Assembly: GCF_900660655.1 (NCBI RefSeq)
Contig: NZ_LR215035.1
Coordinates: 744,001 to 808,000 of the forward strand
Reading direction: 5' to 3'
DNA length: 64,000 nucleotides
Source: Mycoplasmopsis anatis
GTDB lineage: Bacteria; Bacillota_I; Bacilli_A; Mycoplasmatales; Metamycoplasmataceae
Positions 9,181 to 19,179 of this stretch are shown one piece after another. The notes beneath the pieces were generated by a model, which saw nothing but the letters and a program-made list of their open reading frames with translations, did not search any database and was not told the DNA's origin. The stretch's first letter is position 1. The number at the start of each line of letters is the position of its first letter. A program made the position numbers and the translations under genes.

Positions 9181-9783
9181 ATGGTACAAATAAAAAGTGA
9201 ATCAGTTTTAAGCGAATTGTCTAAAAAAAATAATGGAGTTGTAAAAATAAAAGATTTAACAGATTTAGGAGTTTCTAAGTCTTCAGTTTATTATTTATTA
9301 AAAAAATATAATTATGAAAAAGTCGGAAGTGGAATTTTTCTTAGAAAAGATGCTTGATTTGACGGAATGAAAATATTACAAAAACGCTTAAAAAATGCTA
9401 TTTTTTCACACGACACAGCATTATTTTTATTTAATATGACCGACGTAGCGCCTTCAACTTATTCTATGACTGTTATAAACGGATATAATACAAGACACTT
9501 AAAAAATGATCCAGTAAGAATTTTTAGAACATCAAAATATTTATTTGATTTAGGTATAACTGAAATTGAGACACCTTTTGGTAATAAAGTTAAAGTTTAT
9601 AATGTTGAAAGAACTATATGCGATTTACTCAGAAATAGAAATAAATTAGACATAAGATTTATTCAGGAAGGATTAAAAAATTTTATTAGAACAAAAAATA
9701 TAGATTATCGTTTACTTGAAGATTATTCAAGAAAATTTAGAGTTTCAAAAATACTTAATACTTATTTGGAGATTTTACTTTAA
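9181..9783 (+). CDS. abiEi: AbiEi antitoxin/repressor
   Basis: A 200-aa type IV antitoxin. The N-terminal winged helix (residues 1-55: LGVSKSSVYYLLKKY then a G-I-F wing) should bind the operator immediately upstream. The C-terminal domain carries the family run SHDTALFLFNM, the Y..TVINGY segment, and a VYNVERTICDLLR motif. It counteracts the AbiEii nucleotidyltransferase and represses the operon. Its stop overlaps the abiEii start (TAATG), so expression is coupled. The length matches the family. The ATG is directly preceded by the palindrome and has no Shine-Dalgarno sequence. Confidence 0.9.
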
Positions 9784-10619
9784 TGTACAAAACAGCACAA
9801 TCATTTAAAGATAGCGTTTCTAATAGATCTAAGATAACTGGAATTTCAGCGGAAATATTATTTACTAGATATATGATGGACAGATTCTTAGATAGACTAT
9901 CAAACTCAATTTATCAACAACATTTTATTTTTAAAGGTGGACTACTTATTTCATCACTTTTAGGTATTAAAAACAGAACTACAATGGATATCGATACTAC
10001 AGTTAGAAATATTACTTTTTCAAGAGAAAATATCAATTCTATAATAAGTGATATATTAAAAATTGATGTAAATGATAATATTCAAATGAAAATTTGAAAG
10101 ATTGAAAATATAATGAAAACAAGGGATAATCCTGGTTTTAGAGTAATAATAGAATGTTCGATAGAAAAAACAAAATTTTTTATTCGAATAGATGTTTCAA
10201 CAGGTGATTGTATTACACCAAGCGAAATTGAATATACATATGAAACATTTATTGAAAATAAAAAGCTTAATTTAAAAACTTATCCTATAGAAACTATATT
10301 GTCTGAAAAAGTTCAAACTATCCTGTCTAGGGGTAAAAATAATACAAGAATGAGAGATTTTTATGATATTCACCTATTAGTCGAAACACAGGAATACAAT
10401 GAAAAGATATTTAAGCAAGCTTTAATAAACACTTGCACAAACAGAAGCTCATTACATATATTAAATGACCCTTTTACTTATTTAAAGGAACTTGAAAATG
10501 ATGATACACTTTTATCTCTATGAGTGAAATACCAAAATACATTTTCTTATGCTAAAACTGTAAAATGAGAGTGTATTTACAAATCAATTAATAAACTTAT
10601 AAAAGTACTTGAAGAATAG
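9783..10619 (+). CDS. abiEii: AbiEii nucleotidyltransferase toxin
   Basis: A 278-aa toxin of the AbiEii/MenT group, which adds nucleotides to target RNA such as tRNA and stops growth or aborts phage infection. Visible features are the FKGGLLISSLLG nucleotide-binding motif (about residues 50-61) and the TMDID catalytic aspartates. ETILSEKVQTIL and RMRDFYDIHLL follow, all hallmark motifs in the right order. The gene appears intact, with four TGA Trp codons. It overlaps abiEi by one base. No terminator is seen behind it. Confidence 0.92.
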
Positions 10620-10845
10620 TCTTAAAATCCAATTTCTTTACTTTTAACACAATAAAACATATGAAAAGCAAAGAAAAATAAGTATATTTAACAAAAAAGT
10701 AAAGATATTAATTTAAACCTTGAATAAGGTAAGCAAATTTTTGTTAATTATTAACTAAACTGCTGAATAAAACAAGTTTAGTAGAGTTGTAAAACCTGAA
10801 AATATTTTCACAATTCAAAAATATGCGTTATAATTATTATGCCTT

Positions 10846-10969
10846 AAGGTTTGGGTTCCCACCAAGTAAAATTAAGTGGAAGTATCAAGGTTTGGGATTC
10901 GCTCCAAGTAAAATTATGCGAGACTATCAAGTGTTGATTTTCTCTATAAGTAAAATTATGAGAATGATC
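10846..10969 (+). repeat. Three imperfect 41-42-nt hairpin repeats
   Basis: Units start at 10846, 10887 and 10929. The conserved parts are AAGGTTTGGG (degenerate in unit 3) and AAGTAAAATTA. The divergent parts are the paired stem sequences. Confidence 0.85.
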
Positions 10970-11027
10970 AACAAATCCTGTTTCAGAAAATAGATTCAGG
11001 ATAAAAATTTTAATATTAAAATGTTTT

Positions 11028-11051
11028 ACCACTTCTATGAAGTGGTTTTTT
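11028..11051 (+). terminator. Strong rho-independent terminator of the hairpin-repeat RNA
   Basis: An eight-base-pair stem ACCACTTC/GAAGTGGT with a TAT loop and T5. Confidence 0.9.
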
Positions 11052-11067
11052 ATATTCAGTTTAAGAA

Positions 11068-11168
11068 TAAAAAAACCATCTAATTTAAGATGACTCCGTG
11101 GTTGGTGAGTTTACAGTTCGCTTAAACATTAGTTCAATAACACGAGTATACAGCGTAAACATACCTGC
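11068..11168 (-). ncRNA. Second candidate small RNA, convergent with the first
   Basis: On the minus strand a TATAAT box (11175-11180) is followed by about 95 nt. The stretch contains a two-part stem GTTTAC/GTAAAC plus CGCT/AGCG (11109-11122 with 11152-11160) and ends in a CATCT/AGATG hairpin with T7 (11068-11092). It has no ORF. It ends only 17 bases from the end of the plus-strand RNA. No known family is recognised. Confidence 0.5.
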
Positions 11169-11212
11169 ATAACAATTATATGCTTATTTAAGTTTTTAAT
11201 AATTTTCTTATC

Positions 11213-11254
11213 AACATCTACTCATTAATTTTTAATTATTAAAGAGTAGATGTT
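11213..11254. repeat. Perfect 11-bp inverted repeat
   Basis: AACATCTACTC and GAGTAGATGTT are separated by 20 AT-only bases. It lies between the small RNA and the dnaB terminator. It has no T-run, so it may be an operator, a replication signal or an RNA stem. A smaller GCGT/ACGC hairpin follows at about 11290-11302. Confidence 0.6.
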
Positions 11255-11320
11255 TGAAAAGTAAATGAAACTTTCATATTTAGTAAAAATGCGTAAATAC
11301 GCAAAAATTTTAAATGCAAA

Positions 11321-11351
11321 CAAAAAAGTTAGCAAAATAATAATTGCTAAC
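11321..11351 (-). terminator. Rho-independent terminator of dnaB and the ICE-like operon
   Basis: GTTAGCAA/TTGCTAAC stem with T6 on the minus strand, directly behind the dnaB stop. Confidence 0.9.
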
Positions 11352-11353
11352 TT

Positions 11354-12733
11354 CTATTTTATGTAAGGCATTTCACTAAAGCGACTAATATTCATTTGAA
11401 ATCTTAATTTCTTGTTATCCGTAGCACCTGAACGATATTTTGCAATAATTACTTCAACAATAGAACCAATAGATTGATCTTGTTCAAAAGAAGAATTCTT
11501 TTTGTTTTTGTTGTAATAATCATCACGGTAGAGGAATACAACCATATCAGCATCCTGTTCAATAGCTCCACTCTCACGTAAATCACTTAGTAATGGTCTT
11601 TTATCTTCCCTACTTTCAACTGAACGAGAAAGTTGAGAAAGTGCTATAACAGGCACATCCAATTCACGTGCTAATTGTTTTAATGTTCTTGAAATTTTAG
11701 CTACTTCATTTTGACGATTTTGTCCTTTTGTTTCATCTGAAATTAATTGTAAATAATCAACAATAATTAAATCTAATCCTGTTGTTTTCTTAACCTTTCT
11801 TGCCTTAAAGACGATATCTTCCAATTTTGAAGATGTTGAATCATCAATAAAAAGTGAAATTTTATCAATTACATTTTGCTTTGCTGATGCAATTAATCTT
11901 AATTCTTCATTTGAAATAAATTGTGGTCTTTTTAATTTACTTGCATCAATTTCTGTAATTGCTGAGTATATTCTACTCATAAGTTGAAATTCAGACATTT
12001 CTAAACTAAAAAATAGTACTTTTTTACCATATCTAGCAGCATTAGTAGCTATATTTAACGCAAAAGCAGTTTTACCCATAGCTGGACGAGCTGCTATTAC
12101 AACTAATTCCCCACCTTTAAATCCTCGAGTATTTTTATCTAATGCATCATAACCAGACGGAACACCAAAAACATTGTTTTCTTTTATTAGTCTTTTATTC
12201 ATTAAATCATTAAAGTAATTATCTGAAATATCTTTAATGGATTTATATTCATTAGTTTTAACTTTTTCAGATGCATCAGTAATTTTTTTCTGGATTAATG
12301 AAACGAAACTTTCAATATTTGTATTTTGTTCAGTTTTAACTTTATATAACATTGATTCTAGTACGGTTTCAATTTCTCTTAGCGCCCTTAAACGATTAAG
12401 ATGTTGAAAGTGTTGAAATCTGTTTTCAAAAAGACAAGCATTAATAATTAAATTGTGTATAAAATCAATGTTTATTTCGCTATTAGAACTTACAGATGAG
12501 AGAACATAATTAACTAATTCTTGGTATTCTATGATAAAGACGTCTTTGTTTTTATCATAGTAGTCCATTAAAGCGTTATAAACTAATTTATTTGCATATG
12601 AATAAAAAGATTTTTCGCTTAAAAGATTTTGAGCTTCTTCAAAGTATTTTTTCTCTTTTGAGACTAAAAGCATTCCTAAAACTTTTTTCTCCGCAAATTC
12701 ATCAAAATGGATCGTTGAATTATTTAAGATCAT
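11354..12733 (-). CDS. dnaB: Replicative DNA helicase DnaB
   Basis: A 459-aa hexameric replication-fork helicase. The N-terminal DnaB domain covers residues 1-120. The RecA-like C-terminal domain has Walker A (ARPAMGKTAFALNIA, about 213), Walker B (LIIVDYLQLI), a SQLSR motif and the R-ES-I-EQDADMV region. Length and motifs are complete. It is the last gene of the minus-strand block and follows the restriction-modification genes. That is an unusual place for a chromosomal dnaB, so it may be an element-borne copy. This cannot be decided without the rest of the genome. Confidence 0.9.
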   Translation of the reverse strand: MILNNSTIHFDEFAEKKVLGMLLVSKEKKYFEEAQNLLSEKSFYSYANKLVYNALMDYYDKNKDVFIIEYQELVNYVLSSVSSNSEINIDFIHNLIINACLFENRFQHFQHLNRLRALREIETVLESMLYKVKTEQNTNIESFVSLIQKKITDASEKVKTNEYKSIKDISDNYFNDLMNKRLIKENNVFGVPSGYDALDKNTRGFKGGELVVIAARPAMGKTAFALNIATNAARYGKKVLFFSLEMSEFQLMSRIYSAITEIDASKLKRPQFISNEELRLIASAKQNVIDKISLFIDDSTSSKLEDIVFKARKVKKTTGLDLIIVDYLQLISDETKGQNRQNEVAKISRTLKQLARELDVPVIALSQLSRSVESREDKRPLLSDLRESGAIEQDADMVVFLYRDDYYNKNKKNSSFEQDQSIGSIVEVIIAKYRSGATDNKKLRFQMNISRFSEMPYIK

Positions 12734-12743
12734 AATTTAATCA

Positions 12744-13280
12744 CTATTTAGATAATAATTCACTTAATTCTGGTAAATTTGTAGGAATGCAACTCTTTGA
12801 ATAATCACCAGAAAGAATTTTTTTGACTTTTTTATTGATAATATCCTTAACTTTATTAAAATCAAAATTAATGTCTTTAATTCATTCATTAGAATGGCGA
12901 CAAACACTTACAGCTAAATCAATCAAAAAAATCGTTAATATTTCTTTAATATTTGAATGTATTAATTCCAAATTAAATTCAAATATTTTTTCTTTTAAGA
13001 AACCTAGAACATTTTTTGATGATGTTTTATCTTTTAAATCTTTTTCATCCAAAAATTTTGTTCAATATTTTATATCATCATCCCAGATAGGCATATTACT
13101 ATCTGCTAGTTCTGAAATAAGATCTTTAATACATTCAGGTCTATAATATAATTGAAATGTTCAAGTTCATTTAGGTTTGTCTAAAACCTTATCATTGAAA
13201 AATTTTTCATTTTTTCAAGTTTTATTTAATATTTCTTCTTTATATTTTAATAAGTTTTCTATTAATTTTTCTTTAGTCAT
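12744..13280 (-). CDS. Hypothetical protein, paralogue of 2807-3361
   Basis: A 178-aa protein starting eight bases inside the end of the cytosine methyltransferase gene (ATG after AAGGAG), so it is translationally coupled to it. It shares the EILTI..IDL, KKVK..L.GD and LPEL signatures with the protein at 2807. It is helix-rich and Trp-rich (six Trp, one of them TGG). The function is unknown. The coupling to a methyltransferase/endonuclease pair suggests a helper of that system, or a passenger of the same element. Confidence 0.65.
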
Positions 13281-14466
13281 TTTTCTCCTTAATATAATTG
13301 ATAATTCCTGAAAAAATTGATTCTAACACTTCAACAGAAATAGAATTTCCACAAAGAAACGTTAATCGTGTTTCAGAAATTAAATCTTGTTTTTTTACTT
13401 TTTCATAATCATTTTCACCGAAGCCCATGTACAAAAACGCTTCTTTACTATTTATGTATCTTAATTTATTTATTTCAGGGAAGTAAAATTTCAGTCTGTT
13501 GGAAGCAATCAAAGTTGGACCAACTTTTGCAGTATTCAAATAAATTCTATTTTCTGAATTAAAATTACTATAATTCATTAAATTAGCTTTTGTTAATCCG
13601 CTTCTGCTTGTGGTAATTTCACTTACCTTACATTTTTCTAAAATATAAGATAAATCAACACCACTATTTTCAACTTTTACTATTTCATATAATTTTTTAT
13701 CATTTAGTTTAATTAAACTATCAAAATCAAAAGTATGATTATTTTCTCTTAAAACAGAAACTGCAAATACTCTTTCTCTGTTTTGTGCTGATCCAAAATC
13801 AGATGCATTTAATACTTTAAAAGATGTTTCATAACCTAATTCATCTAAAACTTCAATTCATTTTTTAAAATCATTTATAAACTTTTTAGAAACTAAGTTT
13901 TTAACATTTTCTAAAAGTAAAATTTTTGGTCTTTTAGTACTATTTTTAATTATTCGTTCTATTTCATAAAGAAGACCTGAACGAGTTCCTTTAGTAATAC
14001 CACGTTTTAAACCTTGTGAAGATATATCTTGGCATGGAAAGCTATATGTTAATATATCAATTTCAGATTGAAGATTATCTACTTTAGTGATATCTGTATA
14101 GTTTTCTAACTCTTTATTTGTCTCATAAACCTTATTGAAATAGTCGTTATTAACAAAAGCATACAGGTAAGGAAAAATTTCACTTAATTTTCTATTACGT
14201 CTAAAATATGTTTCTGAGACTGCTGTTTTACTATTCGCACTAAAAGAGTAATTTTTTAATATTTCAATCATTTGCTCTTTAGTTAGTTCAGTTTCGGGTT
14301 TTAATTCACCATAATGAATTTTTAAATATGCAATTATTGCATTGATGTATCATTCACAAGCACCTACACTTATAACAGAAATATCATTTGATGTAGCTAT
14401 GTTTTTTAGTGCTTTGAGTTGAGAACCCATACCTGCAAAAAATTCATACATTTTAATCTCTTTCAT
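13273..14466 (-). CDS. DNA (cytosine-5-)-methyltransferase, type II
   Basis: A 397-aa C5-methyltransferase. All main motifs are visible in order: I (FAGMGSQ, about residue 10), IV with the catalytic Cys (FPCQDIS, about 126), VI (LLLENVKNL), VIII (QNRERVF) and X (CGNSISVEVL). The variable target-recognition region lies between VIII and X and determines the site, which I cannot predict. ATG at 14466 follows AAGGAG. The upstream gene (14476) is a likely partner endonuclease; its stop is ten bases away. The gene is split by TGA Trp codons only and appears intact. Confidence 0.92.
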
Positions 14467-14475
14467 TTTCTCCTT

Positions 14476-15159
14476 TTAACATTCAAATTGTTTTTGAAAC
14501 TCTAAAAAAGGTTTGTTTCTCAATTCAAGCGATTTTTTTAATGTTTTAATTATGAAATTAAATTGCTCTTTTGTATTTCTTTTGTTAAATAAAAATTTAT
14601 TTTTTTCTGGAATGATTTGGAATGGTGGATTGTCCCCACTTGGAACTAAATGATGCAATTTTCTTATCGAAGTTCAAAACACATCCTTATTATTTACTTT
14701 TGAACAAAACAAGAAAAAATAATCAGATTTATTCTCATATGATAAATTTTGTTTAAGTGATTTTAAATATACAGATCAGTTATTTATTAAATTTTGTTTT
14801 ATACTTTTAAGATCACCAGTTAGTGAATAATAAATACCCATTTTTGTACCGACATTAGTTTTTTCATAACCTAAACAGTATTTTATATTCACAGGAATGA
14901 AAATCTGCTTACCAAGAATAGCAAAGTCATATCAACAATTTTTATTAGTATTCGGAATTTCTATACTAAGTTTATTTTTTCTAAAAAATTTATCTTTATT
15001 AATAAAATCAGATAACTTACTAGTTAGAAATTGCTCGTATAAAACTGAATTTAATCTGTGATTCTCATTTGAATTTTCAGGTTTTTCAGTATTTGTCTTA
15101 ACCGTGAATTCAACAATTTTGTTCATAACAATATGCTTAAAATCCTGTTTTTTGTTCAT
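14476..15159 (-). CDS. Probable type II restriction endonuclease
   Basis: A 227-aa protein directly upstream of the C5-methyltransferase and ending ten bases before it. The segment WYDFAILGKQIFIPVNIK gives D, then hydrophobic strand, then N-I-K, a common variant of the PD-(D/E)XK core. Further on is a run of Trp-containing helices (NNWSVYLKSLKQNL). Small size, synteny with the methylase and the nuclease-like core make it the likely cutting partner. No specific endonuclease family is recognised. ATG at 15159 follows AAGGAGC. Confidence 0.6.
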
Positions 15160-15191
15160 AAGCTCCTTAAATAAAATTAAAAAGGCAAAAC

Positions 15192-15538
15192 TTATGATTG
15201 AAGTTTCAACAATTCTTCAACTGACATGTTCTTTTTCTCTTTTATTTTTCACATATTTACAAAACTTTGCATCATTTTTCTTTGAAGTTTTGTTTTAAAT
15301 TCGTCCAATGTCGGTTGATCAATAAAAACTTTTTCTAAATACTCATCATCAATTTTGTAAATTTTGATGAATAATTCAATAGTAGTTTCTATTTTTTAGT
15401 TAAAACTTTAGTTATTTTAGTTCTGCGTTTTAATTTTTCTTGTTGTCTAAGTCATTGACTTAAATCCATAGCAATATCATATTGTTTTCTTGCAACTAAA
15501 GTATGATTTTGCCTGTTTAATAAATTGTCATATTTCAT
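15192..15538 (-). CDS. Two small ORFs joined by an A-run; possible frameshifted gene
   Basis: A first ORF (ATG 15538, TAGGAG upstream) gives 49 aa, very basic, ending LTKK at TAG 15389. Directly there, in the next frame, a second open stretch of about 65 codons runs to TAA 15192. It has no start codon or ribosome site of its own (it reads IETTIELFIKIYKIDDEY). The junction is a run of six A. Together they would make one protein of about 114 aa. Either a programmed slip, a phase-variable run or a sequence error is possible. Basic N-terminus, acidic middle; no family recognised. Confidence 0.45.
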
Positions 15539-15561
15539 TTTTATTCTCCTAGATAATATTT

Positions 15562-16302
15562 TTATTCATTTCAAGTCTTTGGTTGTATCGAAGCTTGAAA
15601 TTCATCAAGTTGATTGAAAATATCAATGTAATCTTGCTTATCTCAATCATCTTTACCTTTAAATCAATCACTATTTTTATATTTTTCTGTTTCAATTTGT
15701 TTTGTAATAAGTTTATTTAATGTTTTTATGAGTTCGTTTTGTCTATAATTAGGTTCATATTTTTCTCTTTTTTGAATTTCTTTTTCTCTATTTATTTGTT
15801 TTACTTGATATTTTTCAATATTAGAGTTAATATCTTTTTCTTCTATTTTTGCTCATTTGTTAAATCGACTAATTGATTTAAATTGTTGAAAGCTTGCAAA
15901 ATATAATGTATTTATTTTTTGATATAACTCTTCAAGTTCAAATTCTAATTTGTCTAATTCAGATATGTTATTCGTGTTTCTCTCTGAATATAAGTTTTGA
16001 ATTTTACTTCCTAAATGATTGATTTTCTTCAAATGTTCTACAAATTCAAAATATTCATTAGATATATAGTTATTTCTTCTATTTTTTGAATTTAAGAAAT
16101 ATTTAGTTTCTAAATCTTTTTCTGAAATTTTATGATTTGGATTTTGATGTTTGAAAATACAAAGTCTGCATAGTTTATATTTTTCTAACATTTCATATTT
16201 CTTTCTTTTTATTTTTGTAAAGAAATAAATTAATACCAAAATAAAAAGTGAAAGTATAAAAAGTATTATTACTGTACTCTTAGATATAGATGTTATGTCC
16301 AT
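15562..16302 (-). CDS. ICE-like membrane-anchored coiled-coil protein
   Basis: A 246-aa protein with one N-terminal membrane helix (about residues 9-30), a basic stop-transfer KIKRKK, then a Lys/Glu-rich helical cytoplasmic part. A C-x-x-C pair sits near residue 46 (CRLC). It follows the TraE-like gene and a small membrane protein in the same operon, overlapping the latter by ten bases. Its place and anchor suggest a part of the transfer machine; the exact role is unknown. Confidence 0.6.
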
Positions 16303-16496
16303 TTTTCAACCCCTATCTTAGGTTCTGAATTATAATTTTCAATAACTACATATTTAACAGGGTATTTTTGAATTATTCTAACTTCAGAACCCAATTTTTT
16401 TCGAAATTTTATCCATTTTGAAGTACGCATGAAAATCAAATAAATAGATAAAGCTAAGTTTAGTATACTTAAAATTATTAATATAATTCAAACCAT
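16293..16496 (-). CDS. Small single-pass membrane protein of the ICE-like operon
   Basis: A 67-aa protein starting with ATG after AAGGAG, ten bases beyond the TraE-like stop. One hydrophobic helix (residues 2-22) is followed by a basic patch. The end overlaps the next gene start. The overlap on both sides suggests translational coupling. Too short to be assigned to a family. Confidence 0.6.
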
Positions 16497-16506
16497 TTTT
16501 CTCCTT

Positions 16507-19179
16507 TTATGTTAATTGAGTTTTAAATATGATTTTTTGTTCATAATCATTGTAATAAAGTGAAATTGGCACCTTTGTTTTATCATCAATCATAAATAAA
16601 CATTGTCCAACTGAACTTTCTTGAATGAAATTCTTTTCAAAGTCTAACAATTTTGAAGATTCAGATAGAGTATTATTAAAAGAAGTTATATCTGAGCGAT
16701 CGACCTTATAAATAAACTTATATTGAGTTTGTTCTAACAACTGAATTGTTTTGTTTTTCATTTCTTCAACAAGAACAAAATCTTTAAATGATTGTGTCCC
16801 CATGATCATAAGACCTCAGAACTTTCTTAATGTTTTTATAGTATCGAACAAGAAATTAATTAAATAGGTATTTCCCGTTCCACCTAAAAATTTATGAATT
16901 TCATCTATAACAATAACTATATTTCTTCATTCATTCTGTCTTTCATAACCAAAATTCCTAATGTTGTAAATTAAATTTTGTTGTATTTCATTATTAATTT
17001 CCTGAATCAACAAGAACATAGCTATTAAATTATCTTTTTGTGATTTTGTTAATAATCTCTGAAAATTGTAAATTTTTGAATTAATGGAATTATCCTCGAA
17101 AACTTTGTCTGTATTAAAAAATTTATAAGTTCCGTTTTTACGACTAAAGTTTGTTATTAAAAACAATAAGCTTTCATCTATTTCTTTTTGATAAAAGATT
17201 TCTCTATCATTAATTTCACTGATAATTTGTTTAGAATTTATTTTCTTAGTCAATTCAATAACATCATCGAAAGTTATCTGTTTGCAATCATTTAATTCTT
17301 TAGTATAAAAACCGTTTTTTTCATAAGTTTTTTGTATTAATAGGCCTAATAAATTTAATTGCCTTTCAGTTAAAGAAGTATCTATAATCAAAAAGATTTG
17401 CTTAAGGTAGTCAATTTTTCATTTAATCAATGAATTATTTGAAACTTTTTCAATCGTTTCATCAATATTACTTAATGAAAAAGTATCCTTGATTTCCAAA
17501 ATGTTTTGTTGAAAATAATTAATATCAGTTAAATCAATCATATTTACATTTTCATGTTTAATTTTTCTAAACAATGAACCATAATCATTATTAGGATCAA
17601 TAATATAAATTTTGTCGTTGTTCATTGCATGATAATTCAAAATTTTAGAAATAGAAGCAGTTTTTCCTGAGCCGGTTTTACCGATCATAAACATTGATGA
17701 ACTAGGTCTCTGTTTATTTTTTAAAGTATCATTAAAAAATAGTGGATGCCCGACAAAATAATCATGTCCTAAAAGAAGGTGATTTTTGTCGTTGTATAAA
17801 ACATCAGTGAAAGATCATAATTTAGCTAAATTTAGACCAGTCATTGTATGATTATTATCAACTTTTATTTTATTTTCGTTCATTCAAAATTCATTCAAAA
17901 GACGTATTTGTGTTGTTTGATAAAAATTCCCTACAATTTTGTTGTTTTCCAATTCTGTACGAATATTTTTATTTATTAAATTATGCTTATCTTCTGAATC
18001 ACTATGAATTAAACCTTGAAAATTAACTTCAAAAATCGGTATTTCATTTGAAAATTCTTCTATAAAATTATCGATTGCTGCTAATTCAGTTTCAATCAGT
18101 GCATTTTTTGTAAAACTACTTATATCTATCTGATTTGCTTTTATAAATCTTCTAGCCTTATCAATTGTTTTTATCGCAGAACTTGATGGCAGTTTTGTAA
18201 AGGAAATAATAAAGTTCAAATTTGGATTTCTTAATAAATTTTCAAAACATCCATCATTTAAACTCACGGGGAAACGATCAATAAAAAACGAATTTAAGAA
18301 AGTTTCATTTAGTTTTACAAGATCCTTTTTAACAATAATTCCATTAATTTCTTGTGTTATTTTGTCTTCTTCAATTTTTAGGTTTAGTTTAAATAATTCT
18401 CTAAAAATATTTAAAATTTCTTCTTTTTCAACTATCCGTTTTGTTAGAGTTGGATAAATACTTTCAATAAGACTAGAAATTTCATTTATTTCTTCTTGAT
18501 TAAAATTTGACGTTTGAGAAATTAAAAAATAATATTGTGAAATCATAGAATTTTCACTACCAAAAAAATGAATATCATTTGCAACTGAATTAAAATAATT
18601 ATCTTTTTCGGGAGTTATATTTTCATTTTTTGAATAAGTTCTATCCAAACTGTCTAAATTTTCTTTTAAATCATTTTTAGTTGAAATTTTAACAATTTGA
18701 ACTTTTCTTCCGTTGTTTGTTAATAAAGAGTAAAGATTGTTTATTTTTTTAATGAATAACTCATATTCATCTGTATTTAATTTAAAAGGGTCAAAACCAT
18801 TTATCTTAAAAATCAGTGAATTTGCTTCATTAGTTTTAACAACTCCTAAATTTGAAATACTTTTTATTGGAGCTTCAAAACTAGATAATTCATTTTTATT
18901 GTATGTCTTTTTGATTGTTAAAAACTGTAAATTTTGAAATAAATAATAATATCTTCTGTGAGAATCATATATCTTTTTTTGCATCAATCATAAAAGAAAA
19001 ATCATCAAAATTAAAGTTATAAAACCACAAATAACAACCCCTACTTTTACAATTAAGTAAAATATAGAAATTAATGCTATTGAAAAAACAACAAATACAA
19101 ATAAAAATAAAATATCTATTAAAGACAGATTTGATTCATATTTAAGCTTTGTTTTTGATAATTTGTGAGGTTGAAGCAT
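16507..19179 (-). CDS. TraE/VirB4-type conjugal transfer ATPase (Mbov_0397-like)
   Basis: An 890-aa ATPase, split in naive translation by TGA Trp codons. Two membrane helices (about residues 20-64) precede a long cytoplasmic part. Walker A is MIGKTGSGKTAS at about residue 496; Walker B is IVIVIDEIHKFL at about 750; an MGTQS motif follows. This is the arrangement of mycoplasma ICE TraE proteins, which power type-IV-like secretion. The start at 19179 overlaps the end of the upstream membrane-protein gene by 38 bases. It appears intact. The coupling ATPase TraG that usually accompanies it was not found in this window. Confidence 0.88.

Larger units (their letters stand above)
10806..11051 (+). 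ncRNA. Candidate small RNA with three covarying hairpins
   Basis: A TATAAT box at 10829-10834 and a perfect terminator at 11028-11051 bound a segment of about 210 nt with no ORF. It holds three units of 41, 42 and 41 nt (10846, 10887, 10929), each with the invariant loop word AAGTAAAATTA. The words closing the loops differ but stay complementary: TTCC-AC/GTGGAA, TCGC/GCGA and TTCTC/GAGAA. This is what selection for structure produces. A fourth hairpin ATCCTG/CAGGAT lies at about 10975-11001. Three similar loops suggest a protein- or RNA-binding decoy or sensor. No known family is recognised, and no gene follows that it could control in cis. Confidence 0.65.

Noticed and set aside
10846-10969. 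CRISPR array
   Set aside because: Units are 41-42 nt with divergence inside paired stems and no unique spacers; no cas genes are near.
10844-11032. A 62-aa minus-strand ORF with three NFTW-like repeats
   Set aside because: The repeats are the reverse strand of the hairpin units, and the start lacks a ribosome site. Stem covariation and the terminator favour an RNA on the plus strand.
10806-11353. Complete type III toxin-antitoxin system
   Set aside because: The repeat RNA plus terminator fits, but no toxin-like ORF follows; the next gene is the convergent dnaB.
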